NCBI GenBank assembly: GCA_964420365.1
Contig: CAYQTA010000098.1
Location: 1-18,241 of the forward strand
DNA length: 18,241 nt
Source: JAMOQA01 sp964420365
GTDB lineage: Bacteria; Acidobacteriota; Polarisedimenticolia; J045
Reading direction: 5' to 3'
Within the stretch, counting starts at the first letter, position 1. Each line of letters starts with the position of its first letter. The position numbers were made by a program, and so were the translations under genes. The notes below the pieces were generated by a model. The model worked only from the letters and a program-made list of their open reading frames with translations, was not told where the DNA came from and did not search any database. This document shows positions 1 through 8,793 of the stretch, piece by piece.

Positions 1-775
1 TCCGCGGGCCGCCTTCCGGCGGCTCCTGCGGGGTGGGCGGCGGGGCGGGTTCCCCGTGGTCGTCGACGATCCGGCCGTCGCGGAGGTGGACGACGCGGGC
101 GGCGCGGCGGGCGAGGGCGGGGTCGTGGGTGACGACGACGAGGGTGCGGCCCCGGCGGTGGAGCTCGGAGAAGAGGTCCATCACGTCGCTGCCGGAGGCG
201 GTGTCGAGGTTCCCGGTCGGCTCGTCGGCGAGGATGATCGCGGGGTCCATCGCGAGGGCGCGGGCGATCGCCACGCGCTGGGCCTGGCCGCCGCTGATCT
301 CCGAGGGACGGTGGGCCGCGCGGTCGGCGAGGCCGACCTGCTCGAGGAGCTCCATGACGCGCTCGCGCCGGCGGCGGGCGGGGACGCCGCCGTAGACCAG
401 CGGCAGCTCGACGTTCTCGTAGACGGCCAGGTGGGGCAGCAGGTGGAACCCCTGGAAGACGAAGCCGATCTTCCGGTTCCGGATGTCGGCGAGCCGGTCG
501 AGGGTGAGCCCCGAGACCTCCTCCCCGTCGAGGCGGTAGGTCCCGGCGGTCGGCGTGTCGAGGCAGCCGACCAGGTTCATCAGGGTCGACTTGCCGGAGC
601 CGGAGGGGCCGACGACGGCGACGAACTCGCCGGGGTGGACGTCGAGGTCGATCCCGCGGAGCGCCTCGACGGCGATCCTGCCGGAGCGGTAGACCTTGCG
701 GATGCCCCGCATCTCGATCACCGGGGCGGTGCCGCCGCCCCGGGTTCCTGCCGGCCGCGCCGTGGTCGCCGTCAT
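1..775 (-). CDS. MacB/LolD-type ABC transporter ATP-binding protein (3' end outside window)
   Basis: Cytoplasmic ATPase expected to power the two FtsX-like permeases encoded just upstream. About 258 residues are visible and no stop is reached, so the C-terminus is cut; family members usually have 220-250 residues, so the catalytic domain is complete. Motifs: Walker A GPSGSGKST (residues 56-64), Q-loop VFQG (107-110), signature ISGGQ (160-164, in place of the usual LSGGQ), Walker B with ILADEPTGNLD (181-191), H-loop His217. The DEPTGNLD and NLVGCLD wording is typical of the MacB/LolD branch. The visible tail (from about 241) is Pro/Glu-rich and low-complexity. The ATG at 775 has an upstream GGGAGGACGG and lies 25 bp after the stop of permease B, so it is the fourth gene of the operon. 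The family is clear; the exported substrate cannot be told. Confidence 0.93.
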   Translation of the reverse strand, partial: MTATTARPAGTRGGGTAPVIEMRGIRKVYRSGRIAVEALRGIDLDVHPGEFVAVVGPSGSGKSTLMNLVGCLDTPTAGTYRLDGEEVSGLTLDRLADIRNRKIGFVFQGFHLLPHLAVYENVELPLVYGGVPARRRRERVMELLEQVGLADRAAHRPSEISGGQAQRVAIARALAMDPAIILADEPTGNLDTASGSDVMDLFSELHRRGRTLVVVTHDPALARRAARVVHLRDGRIVDDHGEPAPPPTPQEPPEGGPR

Positions 776-800
776 CCCGTCCTCCCTTCCCGCGGGGGCA

Positions 801-2054
801 TCACTCGGTCCTCAGGGCGTCGGCGGGCTGGATCGAGGCGGCGCGCCGCGCGGGGAACCACCCGGCGAGGAGCCCGACCGCGCCCAGGATCGCCGCCGCC
901 GCGATGCCGACGGCGGGCGAGACGTGGGGCCGGCCGAGGAGGGCGAGTCCCCCGTCCTCGGGGAGCGGCACCCGCTCGAGGACCGCGACCACGCCGAGGG
1001 CGAGGGCGATCCCGGCCCCGCCGCCGGCGAGGGTGTACCAGGCCGCCTCGAGGACGAGCACGCCGACGATCCAGCTCCTCCGGGCCCCGAGCGCCATCTG
1101 GACGCCGATCTCCCGGGTCCGCTCCCGGACGACCGCGTACATGATGTTCGCGACGCCGACGCCGCCGACGACCAGCGTCAGCGCGCCGATCAGCCCGAGG
1201 AACACCTCGACCCCGTAGAGGATCGCGCGCATCACCCGGCCGGTTTTCACCGTGTCCCACGCGGGCAGCGCCTGCTCGTCCCCGGGGTCGAAGCGGTACT
1301 TCGCGGCGAGCACCTCGCGGATGCCGCGCAGGGTGGCCTCCATCCGGGCCGGGTCCCGGGGGCGCAGGACCAGGTCGTTCAGGTCGCTGGAGCCGAACTG
1401 GGCCCGCCACGTGGAGAGCGGGATCACCGCGTGGTCCTCGTCGGGCGTCGCGTAGTTGCTGATCTGGAACTTGTGCCGCATCACCCCGATCACGAGGTAG
1501 GGCACGTCGTCGACGAGGACCCGCCGGCCGACCGGGTCCACCCCCTCGCCGAACAGGTCCGCCGCGAGGGCGTCGCCGAGGAAGACCACCCGCCGCCGCT
1601 CGCGCATGTCCGCGGCGTCGAGGAAGCGGCCGCCCGGCCGGGGGACGTGGTTCCGCAGGCGGCCGTAGCCCGGCTCGGTGCCGATCACCGCGGTGTTGCG
1701 GACCCTGCGGCCGACCCGCAGCGAGACGTTCCACCGGATCGCCTCGCCGACGAGGCCGTCGAGCCCGCGCACCCGGGCCCGGAGGAGCGGAACGTCCGCC
1801 GCCCGCAGCGGGATGAACCGGCCGCTCGGCAGGCCGGCGAAGGGACGCGTGGTCGTCCCCGGCCAGGTGATCGCGATGTCCCTTCCCATCGCGTCGTTGG
1901 CGGTGACGAGCCGCTCGCGCAGGCCCTCCCCGAAGGCGAGGAGGAGCAGGAGGGAGAGGGTGCCCCAGGCGATCGCCGCCATCGTCAGCGCGGCCCGCTT
2001 GCGCCGCACCCGGGAGGCGCGGAGGAACAGCCGGAAGACGAGGAGGGGACGCAT
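801..2054 (-). CDS. FtsX/MacB-like ABC transporter permease B
   Basis: 417-residue inner-membrane permease of the MacB/LolC/E class. It has an N-terminal membrane helix (about residues 22-42), a large periplasmic MacB-core domain, then three C-terminal helices. Family hallmarks near the C-terminus are the cytoplasmic ERTREIGVQMALGAR segment after the second helix and GWFPARRAASIQPADALR at the end. The start follows the stop of permease A by only 4 bp and a GGGAGGGTGAGG-like ribosome site precedes the ATG. It resembles permease A (4-helix layout, shared AxWGTL and AFGEGL in helix 1) but is clearly diverged, so the pair looks like an old tandem duplication forming a heterodimer. The role as exporter is inferred from MFP and ATPase neighbours; a LolCE-like lipoprotein role is the main alternative. 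Confidence 0.92.
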   Translation of the reverse strand: MRPLLVFRLFLRASRVRRKRAALTMAAIAWGTLSLLLLLAFGEGLRERLVTANDAMGRDIAITWPGTTTRPFAGLPSGRFIPLRAADVPLLRARVRGLDGLVGEAIRWNVSLRVGRRVRNTAVIGTEPGYGRLRNHVPRPGGRFLDAADMRERRRVVFLGDALAADLFGEGVDPVGRRVLVDDVPYLVIGVMRHKFQISNYATPDEDHAVIPLSTWRAQFGSSDLNDLVLRPRDPARMEATLRGIREVLAAKYRFDPGDEQALPAWDTVKTGRVMRAILYGVEVFLGLIGALTLVVGGVGVANIMYAVVRERTREIGVQMALGARRSWIVGVLVLEAAWYTLAGGGAGIALALGVVAVLERVPLPEDGGLALLGRPHVSPAVGIAAAAILGAVGLLAGWFPARRAASIQPADALRTE

Positions 2055-2058
2055 CGCC

Positions 2059-3285
<1,227 letters not shown>

Positions 3286-3294
3286 CGCCCGCCC

Positions 3295-4404
3295 TCAGAA
3301 CAGCCCGGACTCGGCCGGCTCGAGGACCTCGTCTCCCTCGTCCAGGCCGGAGACGATCTCGACGGAGAGCCCGTCGGAGAGCCCGGTGACGACCTCGCGC
3401 TGCTCGGGCTCCCCGTCCGGCGTGCGCGCCGGGAGCCGGACGTACGCCTTGCCCGCCTCCTCGTCGAAGTGGACGACCCGCTCCGGCAGCAGCAGCACGT
3501 CCTTCTTCTCGCGGAGCACGACCTCGGCCGTGGCCGAGTAGCCGGCGCGGAGCTCGACGTCCCGGTCGGGGTCCAGCTCGATCCAGACGTCGAACACGCG
3601 GGCCCCCTCCTTCCGGCGGGCCTGGGGCGCGATCCGGCCGACCTTCCCGGTAACCTTCGCCCCGGGGAGCGCGCCGATCTCGAGGCGCGCCTCCATGCCG
3701 GGGGAGAGCCGCCCGACGTCGATCTCGTCGACCGTCCCGCGGAAGACCAGGTCGCCCATGTCGGCGATCACCGCGAGGTCGGTCCCCGCCTGGTAGGAGG
3801 TCAGCGGGACCACCGTGTCCCCCGGCTGGACCAGCCGCTGCAGGAGCGTGCCCCCGGCCGGCGCCCGCACGACGGTGGCGAGCGTCGTCTCCCCGGCGAT
3901 CCGCCCGCGGCGCAGCAGCTCGAGCCGGTCCCGCGCCCGCGCCAGCTCGATCTTCTTCCGGTCCCGGTCGTCCCGGGCCGCGTCGTAGTCCTCCCGGGCG
4001 AGCAGGCCGTCCCGGACCAGCCGCTCGAGGCGCGCGAGGCGTTCCTCGGCCCGGTGCAGCGCGGTCTCCGCCAGCTCGACCTGCCGCTCGGCCTCGACCA
4101 GCTCGGAAGGCGCCGGGTCCGGCTCGATCTCGAACAGCACCTGGCCGCGCTCGACCCGGTCCCCGACGTCGCAGAGCGCCCGGCGGACGATCCCCGACAC
4201 CTTCGACTTCACCCGGTACTCGACCCGGGGCCGGATCTCCCCGATGGCGATCGCCTTCTCGACGACCGTGCCGCGGGTCACCTTCACCGTCGGCGGTCCA
4301 CCGTGACCGTTGCCGTTCCGGCCCTCCCGGAACCGCGTCCAGCCGAACCACGCGATGCCGCCGACGACGGCGAGGACCACCAGCCAGCCGAGGATCCGTT
4401 TCAT
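3295..4404 (-). CDS. Periplasmic membrane-fusion (adaptor) protein, HlyD/MacA-like
   Basis: 369-residue adaptor expected to join the ABC permeases to an outer-membrane channel; no channel gene lies in the window. It has an N-terminal membrane anchor (about residues 4-21, ILGWLVVLAVVGGIAWFGW), then a biotinyl-lipoyl half (about 60-97, with GDRVERGQVLFEIEPD). An alpha-helical, charged coiled-coil hairpin follows (about 100-165), then the second lipoyl half (about 176-200, VVRAPAGGTLLQRLVQPGDTV). The rest is the beta-barrel/membrane-proximal region, with GMEARLEI and LRAGYSATAEVVL. I chose the ATG at 4404 over an in-frame upstream start at 4575 because it has GGAAGGAG spaced correctly and begins directly with the anchor; the upstream 57 residues are low-complexity. 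It is the first gene of the four-gene export operon. Confidence 0.92.
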   Translation of the reverse strand: MKRILGWLVVLAVVGGIAWFGWTRFREGRNGNGHGGPPTVKVTRGTVVEKAIAIGEIRPRVEYRVKSKVSGIVRRALCDVGDRVERGQVLFEIEPDPAPSELVEAERQVELAETALHRAEERLARLERLVRDGLLAREDYDAARDDRDRKKIELARARDRLELLRRGRIAGETTLATVVRAPAGGTLLQRLVQPGDTVVPLTSYQAGTDLAVIADMGDLVFRGTVDEIDVGRLSPGMEARLEIGALPGAKVTGKVGRIAPQARRKEGARVFDVWIELDPDRDVELRAGYSATAEVVLREKKDVLLLPERVVHFDEEAGKAYVRLPARTPDGEPEQREVVTGLSDGLSVEIVSGLDEGDEVLEPAESGLF

Positions 4405-4832
4405 CGTCGCTCCTTCCGCCCGATCGGCCGCGGCGCCGGCGGGGCTCCCGCGCGCCACGCCGGCGGCGGAGGCCCCTCGCCGGGGACTCTCCCATGGAAC
4501 GACGAAACCGCCGCCGGGTTGCGGCCGCTGCCGCGAGCGGTCTCCCTGCCCGCCCGGACGGTGCCCCTGCGGCACCGGCGGTCCGTCTCCGGTGAGACCG
4601 GGGGAGGGCGACTCCTTCCCGGAGCGCCCGGGGCCGTGCCGCGGGACGCCGGTGGCGCCCGGTCTGATCTCGGTTCAACTGGCAGTAATACGTCGATCGG
4701 CGTAATCAACCGAACGGATCCGGTGCGGATCCACGAGGGCCGCATCCCCCGCTTCTTCCCGGGGAGACCGACCGGTCACGTGCGGCCAGCCTCGCCGGAG
4801 AAGCGGTGTCCACCGCGGCCCGGGAGGCGATC
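4405..4832. promoter_or_regulatory. Divergent intergenic region with a lower-GC core
   Basis: This 428-bp gap separates the minus-strand export operon from the plus-strand secreted-protein gene, so both promoters should be here. Most of it is very GC-rich. A locally AT-richer core at about 4660-4715 carries the only plausible promoter-like hexamers, such as TAATAC at 4686-4691. No convincing -35/-10 pair could be fixed on either strand. The core holds a quasi-palindrome (listed separately) and GGATCC repeated at 4716-4721 and 4727-4732, which could pair around a 5-nt loop. Open frames here have no ribosome sites or recognisable protein features, so I see no gene. Confidence 0.4.
4689..4704. 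promoter_or_regulatory. Operator-like quasi-palindrome
   Basis: TACGTCGATCGGCGTA is a 16-bp near-palindrome with one mismatched symmetric pair. It sits in the AT-richer core between the divergent export operon and secreted-protein gene. Position and symmetry fit a repressor or activator site controlling one or both promoters. No regulator gene is adjacent and GC-rich DNA makes short palindromes common, so this is tentative. Confidence 0.25.
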
Positions 4833-7655
4833 ATGTTCCTCGATCCCGGCCGGGCGGCCCGGTGCGCCCTGCTCGTGGCCGCCGTCCTCGCGTTCAGCGT
4901 TCCGATCTCCCGTGCCGAGCACCGGCAGGTCGTCGAGACGTGCGACGGCTACGACGACGAGGCCGACGAGAACCGCCGCGTCGACGACGGGTGCGATGCG
5001 CGGTGCGACGCGCCGCGGGTCCGGGACCCGGTGCCCGTCAACTACGACCCGGCGGCGAGAGCGTTCGGGTGCTGGACGGGCCGGGCGATGGCGCTGCTGT
5101 GGAACGAGACCACGGGGGTCGTTCGTCTCGGCCTCTTCCACCCCGACGGTTCGACGGTCGTGCCCTCCGTGTTCCTGGACACCGAGGGTTCCGCCGCGGA
5201 CGTCGGGCCGGCGCCGGACCACGTGATGGCTCTCTACCTGCAGGGCGGGTGGGGAGAAGAGGAGCAGGTCCTGTGCCTCGAGAGGAGGGGCCGGGACGAC
5301 CTGTCGGTGGGGGGGCGGACGTGTCGCAATGTCGACCACGTGACCTCGGCGTCGTGGACGTGGGTCGAGTGGAACGCGGGCTTCGTCGTCATCGAGAAGC
5401 AATGGGAGAACGGCGCGGGTTTCCGCATCGAGCACACGTACCTCTGCCGGACGGAAGGGACCGACTTCGATCCCGAGTCCTGCAGGGAACTCGAGGGTTA
5501 CGATGCCGATGCCGCGGTCCGGATCCGCGGCTACCTGGAGCCGTCGAACGAGGTGGGGATCGCCTGGGTCCACCACCCCTTCCTCTCGTCGCGCTACGTC
5601 GCGTTCCAGAGGTTCTCTCCCTACGGCTATCCCCTGGGCCAGGAGCTCCACCTGACCGGCGACTTGTCCGGGGACCCGGGGCTCGCCCCCCGGGTCGCCT
5701 GGCGCGAGGACGAGTGGGGAGTGCTCCGCGGGGGGCCGGGCGGCATCGCGGCCCTCGTCAGGATCTCCCGGCATGACGAGGTGCTCGCGACCGTGGAGAT
5801 CGGCCCGGGCCGCCCGCTCGACCTGGTCTGGACCGGCCAGGAGTACGGCATGGTCCTGGACGACGGGCAGGGCTCCGTCCTGTACCGGTACGACCCGGAG
5901 CTGGGCACGGTTTCCGGTCCCGTCCGCATCGACGGGTCCTGGAGGGCGACGGACCTCGCGTGGACGGGCAACGAGTACGAGATCGCGAAGGCCCGGGACC
6001 AGCTCGCCATCCTCCAGCGCATCGACTGCTGCGACGACGTGGACGGGGATGGGTTCGACGAGTGCCGCGACGTCGAGGACCGGGAGGCCGACGCCTATCC
6101 CGGGGCGCCGGAGCTGTGCAACGGGCTCGACGACGACCAGGACGGCACGATCGACGAGGGCTGCCCGCGGGAGTGCCCCGGGCCGTTCCCGAGAAGCGGA
6201 GAGGTGCGCGTGACGGAGGACCCGGCGGACTCCCGGACGACTCCCGGTCGCTCTCTCGCGTGGCGGGGAAACCGGTGGCACGTCGGGTGGTCCGACGCTC
6301 CCGGGGACGCGCCCCGGGGCGCGTGGTACGTGCCCCTCGACGCCGACGGCCGGCGGCTCGCCGAGCCGGCCGGCCTGGCGGACCGGGCCCACGAGGACGA
6401 CGTCGTCTGCCTCGACGCCCACGGGGAGCGGGCGGGCCTGTGGAGCCTCGAGCCCGACGGCGACGGGACGCTGCGGGTCGCCCTCGACCGTCACGGGGGG
6501 GACCTGGGGGAGCCTCCCCTCTTCGTCGCGCCGGGCCGTCCGTTCGGCGTGGACGACGTCGCATGGTCGGGCAACGCCCACGCCGTCCTGCTGGAGCGGG
6601 AGGACCCGGAGGACGGGTGGCCGGACCTCTTCCTCGCCCGCTACGACGTGAACGGTCACGGGCTCCATCCCCCGTATCCCCTCACGGGGGAGGACGCGAG
6701 GCCGGAGGGAGGGGCCGCGGAGACGACCGTTGCCTGGACGGGGGACGGGTACGGGGTCGCCTGGACCGACCGGCGGGGCGGTTCGCCCGGGATCTGGTTC
6801 CGGCCCCTGTCCGCGTGGGGATACCCGTCCGGCCCCGAGGTGCAGGTGGGGCCGCCGCTCGGCCCCCAGGTTCACGAGAAGCGCGAGCCGGCGCTCGCCT
6901 GGAAGGGAGACGGCTACGGAATCGCGTGGGCCGACCTCCGCGATGGCACGTGGCGGGTCTACTTCGCGCTGCTCGACCCGGAGGGGAACTTCCTGGAGAA
7001 CCCGGGGGAGGTGCCGGTCAGCAGCGGCGAGCACGACGCGCGCCGGCCGGCCGTCGCCTGGAACGGGCAGGAGTTCGCGGTCGCCTGGGAGGAGTGGACG
7101 CACCCGTGGGAGTCGGAGATCCACGTGGCCCGCGTGCTCGCGGACGGCACCGTCACGGGAGAGGAGGCCGTCGTCGGCGCCCGCTCACCCGGGGCTTCCT
7201 TCCGCGTCGACATCGCCTGGAACGGCACCGAGTGGGGCGTCGCCTGGACCGACCAGCGGGACGACAACGAGGAGGTCTACTTCGCGGCGATCGCCTGCTG
7301 CCGGGAGGCGTCGCCGCCGGGGGTCGTCACCGGGCTCCGGTTCGACCCGGACGACGAGGACAAGAGGACGGTTTCGTGGGACCCCGTGCCCGGGGCCGAC
7401 GCCTACGACCTGCTCCGCGGCGACCTGGACGTTCTGCGCGACAGCGGCGGCGACTTCTCGGCGGCGGTCTCGGAGTGCCTGGCGGACGACCTCCCGGAGA
7501 CCTCCTTCACCGAGCAGGACGACCCGGAGGGGAACGCCTTCTACCTCGTCCGCGCGCAGAACTGCCGCGGGGCGGGGACCTGGGACAGCGGCGGTCCCGG
7601 CCAGCACGACCCGCGGGACGCGGAGATCGCCGCCTCTCCGAACGCCTGCCCCTGA
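4833..7655 (+). CDS. Secreted propeller-like repeat protein with MopE-type metal-binding motif and FnIII-like C-terminus
   Basis: 940-residue exported protein of unknown function. The signal peptide is about residues 1-28, with a hydrophobic core ALLVAAVLAFSVPI and likely cleavage after SRA. A weathered Asp/Cys motif, CDGYDDEADENRRVDDGC, lies at residues 37-54. Repeats of the form (V/L)AW-x-G-x-x(Y/W)-x-(V/I)-(A)W have their Trp at about residues 290, 333, 377, 477, 578, 635, 690, 743 and 796. The last five are spaced 53-57 residues, as expected of beta-propeller-like blades. Between the third and fourth lies a full MopE-type motif (about 399-448: DVDGDGFDEC, then PGAPELCNGLDDDQDG and DEGC), a class thought to bind Ca or Cu. 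From about 827 there is an FnIII-like domain ending in FYLVRAQNC. The ATG at 4833 is preferred (GGGAGG 6 nt upstream, signal peptide starts there); a GTG at 4806 would add nine residues. Confidence 0.85.
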   Translation: MFLDPGRAARCALLVAAVLAFSVPISRAEHRQVVETCDGYDDEADENRRVDDGCDARCDAPRVRDPVPVNYDPAARAFGCWTGRAMALLWNETTGVVRLGLFHPDGSTVVPSVFLDTEGSAADVGPAPDHVMALYLQGGWGEEEQVLCLERRGRDDLSVGGRTCRNVDHVTSASWTWVEWNAGFVVIEKQWENGAGFRIEHTYLCRTEGTDFDPESCRELEGYDADAAVRIRGYLEPSNEVGIAWVHHPFLSSRYVAFQRFSPYGYPLGQELHLTGDLSGDPGLAPRVAWREDEWGVLRGGPGGIAALVRISRHDEVLATVEIGPGRPLDLVWTGQEYGMVLDDGQGSVLYRYDPELGTVSGPVRIDGSWRATDLAWTGNEYEIAKARDQLAILQRIDCCDDVDGDGFDECRDVEDREADAYPGAPELCNGLDDDQDGTIDEGCPRECPGPFPRSGEVRVTEDPADSRTTPGRSLAWRGNRWHVGWSDAPGDAPRGAWYVPLDADGRRLAEPAGLADRAHEDDVVCLDAHGERAGLWSLEPDGDGTLRVALDRHGGDLGEPPLFVAPGRPFGVDDVAWSGNAHAVLLEREDPEDGWPDLFLARYDVNGHGLHPPYPLTGEDARPEGGAAETTVAWTGDGYGVAWTDRRGGSPGIWFRPLSAWGYPSGPEVQVGPPLGPQVHEKREPALAWKGDGYGIAWADLRDGTWRVYFALLDPEGNFLENPGEVPVSSGEHDARRPAVAWNGQEFAVAWEEWTHPWESEIHVARVLADGTVTGEEAVVGARSPGASFRVDIAWNGTEWGVAWTDQRDDNEEVYFAAIACCREASPPGVVTGLRFDPDDEDKRTVSWDPVPGADAYDLLRGDLDVLRDSGGDFSAAVSECLADDLPETSFTEQDDPEGNAFYLVRAQNCRGAGTWDSGGPGQHDPRDAEIAASPNACP

Positions 7656-7706
7656 GCGGGCCCGCCGGGCCGGTTGCGGGAAGGCGGGGGAAACGCAATC
7701 CCCGGG

Positions 7707-7833
7707 ACAGAGAACGCGGGTTCCCGCAGTCTCCGCGGGGTAATGATCGCCGGACGTTTCCTCGACGTTGCTGGAACTTTCGCATTTCGAGGCTTCCCGG
7801 GGGTCGAGAATTGCGGGAACCGCGGTTCTCTGT
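7707..7833. repeat. Imperfect inverted repeat pair (22 nt arms)
   Basis: The arm at 7707-7728 begins ACAGAGAAC and ends GTTCCCGCA. The reverse complement of 7812-7833 shares both ends and differs only in the central four bases, giving 19 of 22 matching positions by eye. The arms are separated by about 83 nt. This could be a remnant of a small palindromic element or a long-range RNA structure between convergent genes. Confidence 0.4.
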
Positions 7834-7842
7834 CGAAGACAG
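7806..7842 (+). terminator. Two adjacent hairpins with GAA loops; possible terminator or RNA end
   Basis: In the plus-strand transcript GAGAATTGCGG (7806-7816) pairs with CCGCGGTTCTC (7820-7830) over 11 bp, including two G-U pairs, around a GAA loop. Directly after it CTGTC (7830-7834) pairs with GACAG (7838-7842), again around GAA. No T-run follows, so this is not a canonical intrinsic terminator. The G-U pairs make the first hairpin stronger on the plus-strand RNA than on the minus-strand one, which fits an end for the secreted-protein transcript. Confidence 0.35.
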
Positions 7843-7950
7843 CGCGGAAAGGCCTCTTCCCTGTCGAGATTCGTGCGTTTTCCCCCGTTCCCTGCGGCGA
7901 GGGGGCCGGTGGAACGAAGAAGATGAGGAAACGGAGAGGGTGCGACCGTG

Positions 7951-8793
7951 TCAGCGCGAGGCGGCGGCGCGGGTGATGCCGGCGACGGCGGCGGTCCAGA
8001 GAGCGGCCTGGGCGGCGAAGCCGAGGAGCGCGAGGAGGAGCCACCCGGCGAGGCCGGCCGCCCCGGCCGGGGGGACGAGGCGCCAGGCGATCACCGGGAC
8101 GCCGCCGAGGACGAACCCGAGGGCGAGCATGCCGGCCGGCAGCAGCGCCGCCCGGAGGGGCGCGCGCCGCCAGGCGCGCAGGGCGGGCAGGATCGCCGCG
8201 CGCACCCGGGCGTCGGCCCGCCGGACGACGATCGCCCGGGCGAGGAGGGCGCCGGCCCCGACGAGCGAGAGCCAGGCCAGCGAGAGGAGGGCGCGGAGCG
8301 GTCCGAGGACCCCGTGGAGGGTCATCGCCGTCCATCCCCGGGCGTCCCCCGCCTCGACGAGCCGACCGAAACCGAGCTTCAGGCCGACCAGCCCGGCCAC
8401 CGCGAGGGCGGCGGCGAGGAGCGTCACCCGGAGCATCGCCCACGTCCAGGGGGCACCGGCGGCGAGGATTCCGCGCCAGCCGCGGGGGGGCGTCCGCCAG
8501 GGGCCCGGGGGCAGCAGCGCCGTGATCGCCCCGGCGACGAACGCCTGGTGGACCAGGAACAGGAACGCCGTCCCGGCCAGGATGCCGCCGAGGGCGGCCC
8601 CGCCGGCCCGGGAGAGGAGCCCGGCGAGCTGCATCGCCGGCAGGGGGACGCCCGCGTCGGCGAACCAGGGGTCGGCGAAGGCCCGTTTCAGCGGGATGCC
8701 GGCGGCCACGAGGCCGGGGAGACCGGAGAGCAGCACGAGGACGAGCCGGAGGCTCGCCACCGCGAGGAGCGGTCGCCGAACCGTCAGAGCCAC
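7951..8793 (-). CDS. Six-helix integral membrane protein of unknown function, coupled to the M1 peptidase gene
   Basis: 280-residue, very hydrophobic Ala/Leu/Gly-rich protein that I cannot assign to a named family. Predicted membrane segments lie at about residues 10-34, 64-93, 117-142, 165-190, 212-238 and 248-272. Basic loops are at 186-211 (VVRRADARVRAA, LRAWRRAPLR), suggesting that this loop is cytoplasmic. The start is inferred as GTG at 8793, which overlaps the peptidase stop by 10 nt with GGGGGTGA just upstream, so translation is probably coupled. The pairing suggests a membrane partner or anchor for the exported peptidase, or a transporter of peptides or its substrate; this is inference. 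No transporter motif (Walker box, ERTREIG or similar) is seen. Confidence 0.75.
   Translation of the reverse strand: MALTVRRPLLAVASLRLVLVLLSGLPGLVAAGIPLKRAFADPWFADAGVPLPAMQLAGLLSRAGGAALGGILAGTAFLFLVHQAFVAGAITALLPPGPWRTPPRGWRGILAAGAPWTWAMLRVTLLAAALAVAGLVGLKLGFGRLVEAGDARGWTAMTLHGVLGPLRALLSLAWLSLVGAGALLARAIVVRRADARVRAAILPALRAWRRAPLRAALLPAGMLALGFVLGGVPVIAWRLVPPAGAAGLAGWLLLALLGFAAQAALWTAAVAGITRAAASR

Larger units (their letters stand above)
7656..7950. other. Convergent intergenic region with hairpins and an imperfect inverted repeat
   Basis: This 295-bp gap lies between the 3' ends of the secreted-protein gene and the membrane-protein gene and is visibly less GC-biased than the flanking genes. 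Just after the first stop, GGCCC-GCC-GGGCC (7659-7671) can form a short hairpin without a T-tract. Two further hairpins at 7806-7842 and a 22-nt imperfect inverted repeat pair are listed separately. Open frames crossing the region lack good starts and run into the convergent gene, so I see no protein gene. Confidence 0.5.

Noticed and set aside
4405..4575. 57-residue N-terminal extension of the membrane-fusion protein
   Set aside because: Low-complexity sequence before a good ribosome site and a membrane anchor that starts at 4404.
4776..7124. Minus-strand open frame of 782 codons opposite the secreted-protein gene
   Set aside because: The translation has no domain or signal, while the plus strand shows a signal peptide, repeats and a MopE motif in a frame with a ribosome site.
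7674..7976. 100-codon plus-strand open frame in the convergent gap
   Set aside because: Begins with a weak start lacking a ribosome site, runs into the 3' end of the convergent membrane-protein gene, and overlaps the repeat/hairpin region.
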